Of a stretch of DNA of 40,356 bases, positions 32,599-37,748 are shown in pieces. A program made the translations under genes and the position numbers. Source of the DNA: an uncultured Bacteroidota bacterium. Lineage in GTDB: Bacteria > Bacteroidota > Bacteroidia > Chitinophagales > Chitinophagaceae. The notes below the pieces were generated by a model. The model worked only from the letters and a program-made list of their open reading frames with translations. It was not told the origin of the DNA and did not search any database. The stretch lies in NCBI GenBank assembly GCA_937928385.1, contig CALEZD010000125.1:1-40356 (forward strand), given 5' to 3'. Every line of letters begins with the position of its first letter. Positions within the stretch are counted from its first letter, which is position 1.

Positions 32599-33702
32599 TT
32601 ACCCTTTCATGCGTTCTTTTAACTGGCGGTTCATGCCCGATGTGTAGGTGCGCCATTTCTCAATCACCTCCTGGATATCTTTTGGCAAATCGGAATCGAA
32701 CTGAATCCACTCGCCGGTAGCGGGGTGTTTCATACCCAGCTCTTTGGCATGCAGGGCGTGGCGTTGCAGTACTTTGAAACAGTTGTCTACAAACTGCTTG
32801 TATTTGGTAAAGACAGTGCCCTTTACAATTCTGTCGCCGCCGTAGGTACTGTCGTTGAACAGGGGGTGGCCGATGTGTTTCATGTGCACGCGTATCTGGT
32901 GGGTACGGCCTGTTTCCAGCCGCAGCTCTACCAGTGTCACATAGTTGAACCTTTCCAGTACTTTGTAATGGGTGATGGCTTCTTTGCCATGCTCGCCGTC
33001 GGGGAAGGCGTCCATCTGTTTGCGGTGACGCTGGTCCCTGCCTATATGCGCTATAATAGTGCCTTCATCGTCCTGTACATCGCCCCATACCAGGGCTATA
33101 TACCTGCGGTGCACGGTGTGTTTTTTGAACTGTGCAGCCAGTTTGGTCATGGCCTGCTCCGTTTTGCCGATGACGATGAGCCCGCTGGTGTTTTTGTCAA
33201 TACGGTGCACCAGGCCTACACGGGGCAGGGCAGTGGTGTCGATGTTTTCTTTGTTGAGGTAAAACGCCAGGGCATTGACCAGGGTGCCCCTGTAGTTGCC
33301 ATTGCCAGGGTGTACTACCATACCTGCGGGCTTGTTGATGATCATCAGTTCATCATCTTCAAACACCACGTTCAGCGGGATATCTTCAGGAATGACCTCG
33401 GTGCTTTCGGTACTGCGGGTTTCAAATACCACAATCTCATCGCCGGGGCGTATTTTATAGTTCGATTTCACCGCCTCGCCGTTGACCAGTATCAAACCGG
33501 CGTCCAGCGCCTGTTGTATTTTGTTGCGTGTGGCGTGTTCTATACGGTTCATCAGGAACTTGTCAATACGCAGGGGTTCCTGGCGCCTGTCGGTAACTAT
33601 GCGCAGTCGCTCTGCAGGCCCTTCGGTGGTGCCTTGTTCTTCTATATCACCGTCTTCTTCAGCGGTGTCTTCCCATTCGTTATCTATATCGGCTGTTGTC
33701 AT
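32599..33702 (-). CDS. RluA/RluD family 23S rRNA pseudouridine synthase
   Basis: 367 residues from the ATG at 33702. The extension to 33756 would begin upstream of the predicted promoter and is rejected. An acidic N-terminal tail (10-35) precedes an S4 RNA-binding domain (LRIDKFLMNRIEHATRNKIQ ... VNGEAVKSNYKIRPGDEI). The catalytic domain follows, with Asp169 in GLVHRIDKNTSGLIVIGKT and later RLETGRTHQIRVHMKHIGHP. RluD modifies helix 69 of 23S rRNA; which positions this one uses is not decided by sequence, though the S4 domain favours an RluD/RluC-type role. Confidence 0.93.
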   Translation of the reverse strand: MTTADIDNEWEDTAEEDGDIEEQGTTEGPAERLRIVTDRRQEPLRIDKFLMNRIEHATRNKIQQALDAGLILVNGEAVKSNYKIRPGDEIVVFETRSTESTEVIPEDIPLNVVFEDDELMIINKPAGMVVHPGNGNYRGTLVNALAFYLNKENIDTTALPRVGLVHRIDKNTSGLIVIGKTEQAMTKLAAQFKKHTVHRRYIALVWGDVQDDEGTIIAHIGRDQRHRKQMDAFPDGEHGKEAITHYKVLERFNYVTLVELRLETGRTHQIRVHMKHIGHPLFNDSTYGGDRIVKGTVFTKYKQFVDNCFKVLQRHALHAKELGMKHPATGEWIQFDSDLPKDIQEVIEKWRTYTSGMNRQLKERMKG

Positions 33703-33712
33703 TTTGAATGTG

Positions 33713-33720
33713 CAAAGGTA
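33713..33720 (-). promoter_or_regulatory. -7 element of the pseudouridine synthase gene
   Basis: Minus strand TACCTTTG, exact TAnnTTTG, 11 bases before the ATG at 33702; short leader implied. No matching -33 TTTG. Confidence 0.5.
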
Positions 33721-33722
33721 GT

Positions 33723-33868
33723 GGGTTAATGCGGTAATTAGGATAATCCCGCCCAAAGGGGGACAAGTTATGTTAATAAGGTAATTGGTTAAAGGGTTAA
33801 TAGGTTAAATGGTTAATGCGGTAATAGGATAATAGGATAATATGTTCATAGGGTTAATAGGTTAATGA
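33723..33868. repeat. Degenerate GGTTAAT/GGTAAT short repeats
   Basis: A 20-odd base unit (GGGTTAATGCGGTAATTAGG at 33723-33742) recurs nearly unchanged at 33811-33833, with further GGTTAA and GGATAAT copies between and after. A related GGTTAACAGGGTAATACGGT occurs at 19556-19575, upstream of metG. Confidence 0.6.
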
Positions 33869-34051
33869 ACTGATTGGTGAATGTTCCTTCTGGGAACAAA
33901 TCTGGTGGTTTTGGGAACAAAATGTTCCTGATTCCGCACAAATTGTGCTGTTATAATATACTTGTATATGCATAGTGAATTGGTTGTTATTGTTTTCTGT
34001 GATTTGTTCCCAAATGTTCCCTGATTTTTGAAATAATTTTTTCCGGGAGCG

Positions 34052-34075
34052 AAAAAACCTCCCTGGTGTGGGAGG
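34052..34075 (-). terminator. Rho-independent terminator downstream of the response regulator
   Basis: Minus strand CCTCCC-ACACCA-GGGAGG followed by TTTTTT. It is about 245 bases after the regulator's stop, so it ends either a long 3' UTR or a separate small RNA. Confidence 0.8.
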
Positions 34076-34149
34076 CTCTTAAAATATTACGGTGATCGAC
34101 TAATGGATAGTGTGTTATCGGTTTCATGGCTTTTTGAAGTTTTATTAGT

Positions 34150-34233
34150 GTCCCGCATCCAGAATTGTCGGGACAGGCGGCAGGATTACTACGGTCCCGC
34201 ATGAGCGGGATTTACGTAAATTCATTCGAATTT
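34150..34233. repeat. Hairpin cluster of REP-like palindromes
   Basis: GTCCCG ... CGGGAC (34150-34155, 34169-34174), TCCCGC-ATGA-GCGGGA (34195-34210), the palindrome TTTACGTAAA (34211-34220) and AAATTC ... GAATTT just after. The CGGGACAGGC phrase at 34169-34178 also occurs in the in-frame insert at 38076-38085, hinting at one repeat family. Confidence 0.55.
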
Positions 34234-34318
34234 ACTTCAACAAATATACAATAATTATTTGATTTTATGAAATTGCAATTGTTCGTGTGAATTGGTTATG
34301 ATTAACAGCAAAGGTTTT

Positions 34319-34993
34319 TCAGCTAAAATGTGTCGACTGTAAGTTGCTGTTGAGGCCGGCACGGTTGGCGAAGAGGCTGAGGCCGGCACGGTTGTGAATA
34401 TTCAGCTTGCTGAAGAGGTTGTCGCGGTAATTATCAATAGTCCGCCTGCTTTTGCCCATTTTTTCTGCTATCTCGTGATAATCCATAGGTGTGCAGCAAA
34501 ACTGTAAAAACTGCAACTCGTTTTCTGTAAGGTTGACCAGGCGCTTAGCTGCTGCAGCCGGGCCATTCGGCAGAAACTTACCCGCCGCGCCTCCGGCATA
34601 ATATCCGTAACTGTGTACCTGGTGTATGGCATCCATCATTTCGTGGTGGTCCGCATCTTTGCCCAGGAAACCGCATGCACCTTCCGCTATCATTTTCAGC
34701 ACGGGGTATTCATCGTCGTGGTACATAGACAGCACGATAACCCTGACCCCCGGCCAACGCCGCGTGAGTACGGGCAATGTTTCGTATCCATTCATTACGG
34801 GCATACTGATGTCCAGCAGGCATATATGGGGCAATACATCTGTACGCTCCAGTTTATCTATCAGTTCTTGTCCGTCTGCTGCTGTAAGTATAACGGAAAT
34901 GCCGGGTTGGCTTTGCAGTACATGTGCCAGGCCATTGACGAATAGTGTATGGTCGTCGGCTATAGCAATAGTAATAGTTGGTTGCGTATTCAT
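34319..34993 (-). CDS. NarL/FixJ-type response regulator
   Basis: 224 residues from the ATG at 34993 (a TTG at 35020 would add nine His/Asn-rich residues). Receiver domain (about 5-125): acidic pair D13/D14 in IAIADDHTLF, phosphoacceptor Asp61 in CLLDISMPVMNGY, and the conserved Lys in GACGFLGKDADH. LuxR/NarL HTH at about 150-215: LTENELQFLQFCCT, MDYHEIAEKMGKSRRTIDNY, LFSKLNIHNRAGL. No histidine kinase lies within the window, so the partner must be elsewhere. It is divergent from the T9SS cargo at 35346, which is an obvious but unproven target. Confidence 0.92.
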   Translation of the reverse strand: MNTQPTITIAIADDHTLFVNGLAHVLQSQPGISVILTAADGQELIDKLERTDVLPHICLLDISMPVMNGYETLPVLTRRWPGVRVIVLSMYHDDEYPVLKMIAEGACGFLGKDADHHEMMDAIHQVHSYGYYAGGAAGKFLPNGPAAAAKRLVNLTENELQFLQFCCTPMDYHEIAEKMGKSRRTIDNYRDNLFSKLNIHNRAGLSLFANRAGLNSNLQSTHFS

Positions 34994-35345
34994 GACGGGA
35001 TGATTGTGATGGTTAATCAATACAACATAAAGATAATACGGAATCCGGTACCTGCCAAACAGGAAAATAAAACGGCACCATATTTGCTATGGGCGGGCGA
35101 AAGCCTATCCCATCAGCGATTCCATCATTTTAGCAGGGTCATTTAACGGTAGTGGCAAGGGTTAACCGGTACATACCGTACAAGGCCATTTAACGCTTGC
35201 GGGGCAACTTTCTTTGGTTCAGCTTTACACACAGTTACCGCCGCCCGTATATGCGTTTATTACGTTGTGTTGTTTTTTTGTTGTGAAAGCTGGCTGTTAC
35301 ATTGAGAGGATTTTTATTTTTTAACTATTATAAACTTTCAAAAAA
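34994..35345. other. Divergent intergenic region
   Basis: About 350 bases between the response regulator (minus) and the T9SS cargo (plus). It contains a run of GGTACA/ACCGGT-like short dyads around 35150-35185 and a long A/T-rich stretch before 35346. Near 35028-35035 the minus strand reads TATCTTTA, one base off TAnnTTTG. No coding frame is supported. Confidence 0.5.
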
Positions 35346-37550
35346 ATGAACAACAGAGAAAACACTCTATTGCGGCCGGCCCTGCGGGCGGTTATGTTAT
35401 TGTTTCTGTCGGTGATGACTCACTGTACGTACGCACAATACAACTCGATGTGGTACACATTTGACCCCAGCGTGAAAAACTATGCCACCAAAATGGTACC
35501 CGGCACCAACAGGGAAAGTGTAATGGCGGGCACTGCATTCGGTTCAACCGGGTTAGGTATACCGCATTTTATGAAACTAGATGATGGTTACCCGGCACCT
35601 CTTGCCCCTATGATTACCGCGCAGAACCTGTTTCGCGACAATGATTTTATAGACCAGAGGACAGTGGATGTGGTTGCCAGGGACAATGACGAATATTTTA
35701 TGGTAATACTGGCCAGGGAAGATCCCGCTAATCCTATGGCTAAAGACAAAATCAAAGTAATACATACCAACAACGCTGCTGCATTAGTGCAGGAACGTGT
35801 TTTTTATGACCCCACAGCCGATTATGATTTGTACCCATTGTCTGCCCTGTACAATCCTGCGAACAATTATCTCTACATCTGTGGTTATGCTACAACTTTG
35901 ATAACAGTACACCCGGATATGCCGGACGAACATACTCCCAAACATGCGTTTATTATGTCTATTGATATAAGCAATCCTTCAGATGCATCTACCTGGACAG
36001 TAAGAGCCATGAAATATTTTGAAAGCTCACCAGCTACCAATAATAACCCTGAACTGGATTGGGATATTGCTATGCGTATGCAAATAATAGAATATGGCAA
36101 TAATGCGGACGATATATTTTTAACCGGCAGCGTAAATGCGTGGACTGGCCCTACCAGTCCAGTCGGCTCTTGTGTTTATCATGTGCGCAGCGCTACTATG
36201 GTGCATATACTGGACCCTAATAGCTTGGATGACCAGTATGGCAATTCCAGGCATTTTATTGACAGAACGCCCAATGTGCTTGTTGGGAATGGCATGATGG
36301 AATATGGGGTGGCATTGGTGCAAGACCCTGATAAGGCAGACGGTCTGGATAATTATATAGTGAGTAATATATACGCGGCAGCGTCTGACGGTTGTGGCAA
36401 CAAACCTAATGACTGGTATAATACTATTGGCTTTAACTCAAAAACAGACAGGATAGCCATTACCCATGCTAACGAGGATTATGAAACTACGGTTGGTGGT
36501 GGATTATCTGTAAGCAGGTTGATACTTGACCCCCCGGGTGATGGGTTATATGCTTTGCAGGCTTTCGAAAGCAAAATTCCTACTTCAACCACCAGCGGTT
36601 TCGATCATTTTTTTAGATTTTGCATTGGAGGTATGGCTTATGGCACACCTAATACATCCCCCGTTTGTAGTAGCCAGTTGCCTCCTACACAGTTTTACAA
36701 TCCTGCTAATATTGTACCTTTTATTTACGATATAGAAATACGATGGCAACATCTTATTCCGGTGCCTAATAATAACATACTGGGGAATGTTAGTAAACGA
36801 GACTTACTTACCACACCAGTGGGCTCAATGATTGAATTCTATATTAATACTACCGGCACGGGTACGCCCGGCAATCCCAATTCTTACGCCGACCTGGGCG
36901 GGGGATTGAGCCATATATTTTACGGGCCGAAAATGATGGACAGGAATATAAGCGACCCTGATGAAAGCGTGGTATTTAACGCCCCCAAGTACCAGGACGG
37001 GCTGGCTGATGGCACAGTATCGCAAAAGCTGGGCCTGAAAACGCTGTTCGTAGATGGAAGTGCTACGGGAGGCGCCGGCTGGTACGAGTTGGATGGTAAT
37101 TGCCACCACCATTGCGATGTAGACGATGCTAATGATGGGGTTGAAAATGTATCGGACTGGGAAGAAACTCCTCATTGGACCGACGATGCACCATCGGCCT
37201 TTACCGCTTCTATAAGCGAATACCAGAACGGGCAATGTACAGATAACCCGCCGGTAATGAAACCTGCCGGAGTATCTGAAGTGAAAACAAATATCCGCAC
37301 GACCATGCATCCCAACCCAGCTAACATGGAGGTGAATATCAGGGTGACAGGCGCGGTAAGCGGAGACGCGGAAATATTGCTGGTGAATATATACGGCCAG
37401 AAACTGGCAGTATTGTACCAGGGCAATGCGGAACAACTGAGTAAGAATACCAAACTGCAACTGCCGCATGTACCCACTGGCATGTATATGGTGCAGGTAT
37501 ATACAGCTGGGCAAAGGATATATAGCGGTAAACTGAAAGTGCAGCAATAA
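35346..37550 (+). CDS. Large secreted protein with T9SS type A sorting domain, function unknown
   Basis: 734 residues. Signal peptide with an n-region of about 15 residues (RPALRAVMLLFLSVMTHCTY, cleavage near AQ). The body has no enzyme motif I recognise; it reads like a repeat/propeller-type structure: DNDFIDQRTVDVVARDNDEY, LYNPANNYLYICGYA, DDIFLTGSVNAWTG, with several Cys (CVYH, GCGNKP, CIGG, CSSQ, CHHHCDVDD). The HHCDVDDANDGVENVSDWEE stretch near 590 is acidic and could bind calcium. The C-terminal Por_Secre_tail starts about 655: TTMHPNPANMEVNIRVTGAV, LLVNIYGQKLAVLYQG, VPTGMYMVQVYTAGQRIYSG. Monocistronic with its own terminator. Confidence 0.75.
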   Translation: MNNRENTLLRPALRAVMLLFLSVMTHCTYAQYNSMWYTFDPSVKNYATKMVPGTNRESVMAGTAFGSTGLGIPHFMKLDDGYPAPLAPMITAQNLFRDNDFIDQRTVDVVARDNDEYFMVILAREDPANPMAKDKIKVIHTNNAAALVQERVFYDPTADYDLYPLSALYNPANNYLYICGYATTLITVHPDMPDEHTPKHAFIMSIDISNPSDASTWTVRAMKYFESSPATNNNPELDWDIAMRMQIIEYGNNADDIFLTGSVNAWTGPTSPVGSCVYHVRSATMVHILDPNSLDDQYGNSRHFIDRTPNVLVGNGMMEYGVALVQDPDKADGLDNYIVSNIYAAASDGCGNKPNDWYNTIGFNSKTDRIAITHANEDYETTVGGGLSVSRLILDPPGDGLYALQAFESKIPTSTTSGFDHFFRFCIGGMAYGTPNTSPVCSSQLPPTQFYNPANIVPFIYDIEIRWQHLIPVPNNNILGNVSKRDLLTTPVGSMIEFYINTTGTGTPGNPNSYADLGGGLSHIFYGPKMMDRNISDPDESVVFNAPKYQDGLADGTVSQKLGLKTLFVDGSATGGAGWYELDGNCHHHCDVDDANDGVENVSDWEETPHWTDDAPSAFTASISEYQNGQCTDNPPVMKPAGVSEVKTNIRTTMHPNPANMEVNIRVTGAVSGDAEILLVNIYGQKLAVLYQGNAEQLSKNTKLQLPHVPTGMYMVQVYTAGQRIYSGKLKVQQ

Positions 37551-37571
37551 TATGCATACTTGTTTTTTTCA

Positions 37572-37604
37572 AGAGGTTGCAGCACTGAGCTGCAACCTCT
37601 TTTT
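37572..37604 (+). terminator. Rho-independent terminator of the T9SS cargo gene
   Basis: Perfect 11-bp stem AGAGGTTGCAG/CTGCAACCTCT with a 7-base loop and TTTTT, 21 bases after the stop. Confidence 0.95.
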
Positions 37605-37645
37605 ATGTAGGCATTTATTGTTTATCAGTGTATAACATATTACAA

Positions 37646-37667
37646 AACAGGGTGAAAACACCCTGTT
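37646..37667. promoter_or_regulatory. Hairpin in the leader region of the SBBP gene
   Basis: Perfect 9-bp stem AACAGGGTG/CACCCTGTT with an AAAA loop and no T-run after it, 80 bases before the ATG; a second hairpin (CCCC ... GGGG, about 37712-37726) follows. Regulatory role possible but unproven. Confidence 0.4.
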
Positions 37668-37748
37668 GCAGTACCGGGCAAATGTGTTAATTTTATAAGG
37701 CTATTTTATGGCCCCGCATGGTGGGGTTCACCCAAAAACATCATAATC

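Larger units (their letters stand above)
33703..34318. other. Gene-free, repeat-rich interval upstream of the pseudouridine synthase gene
   Basis: About 615 bases with no credible gene. From left to right: a -7 element TACCTTTG on the minus strand (33713-33720); degenerate GGTTAAT/GGTAAT repeats (33723-33868); six GGAACA/TGTTCC hexamers in both orientations (33882-34020); the perfect dyad GCACAA-A-TTGTGC (33936-33948); a minus-strand terminator (34052-34075); and a hairpin cluster (34150-34233). A 71-codon frame on the minus strand across 33987-34202 runs through the terminator and repeats and looks spurious. Confidence 0.6.

Noticed and set aside
32725..33729. 334-codon open frame antisense to the pseudouridine synthase
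   Set aside because: Fully explained as a shadow of the conserved coding frame on the other strand, with no domain seen.
33987..34202. 71-codon minus-strand frame in the repeat-rich gap
   Set aside because: Crosses a terminator and hairpin repeats; no start signal or family.
34195..34210. TCCCGC/GCGGGA hairpin as terminator of the response regulator
   Set aside because: No T-run follows on the minus strand; the hairpin at 34052-34075 has one.
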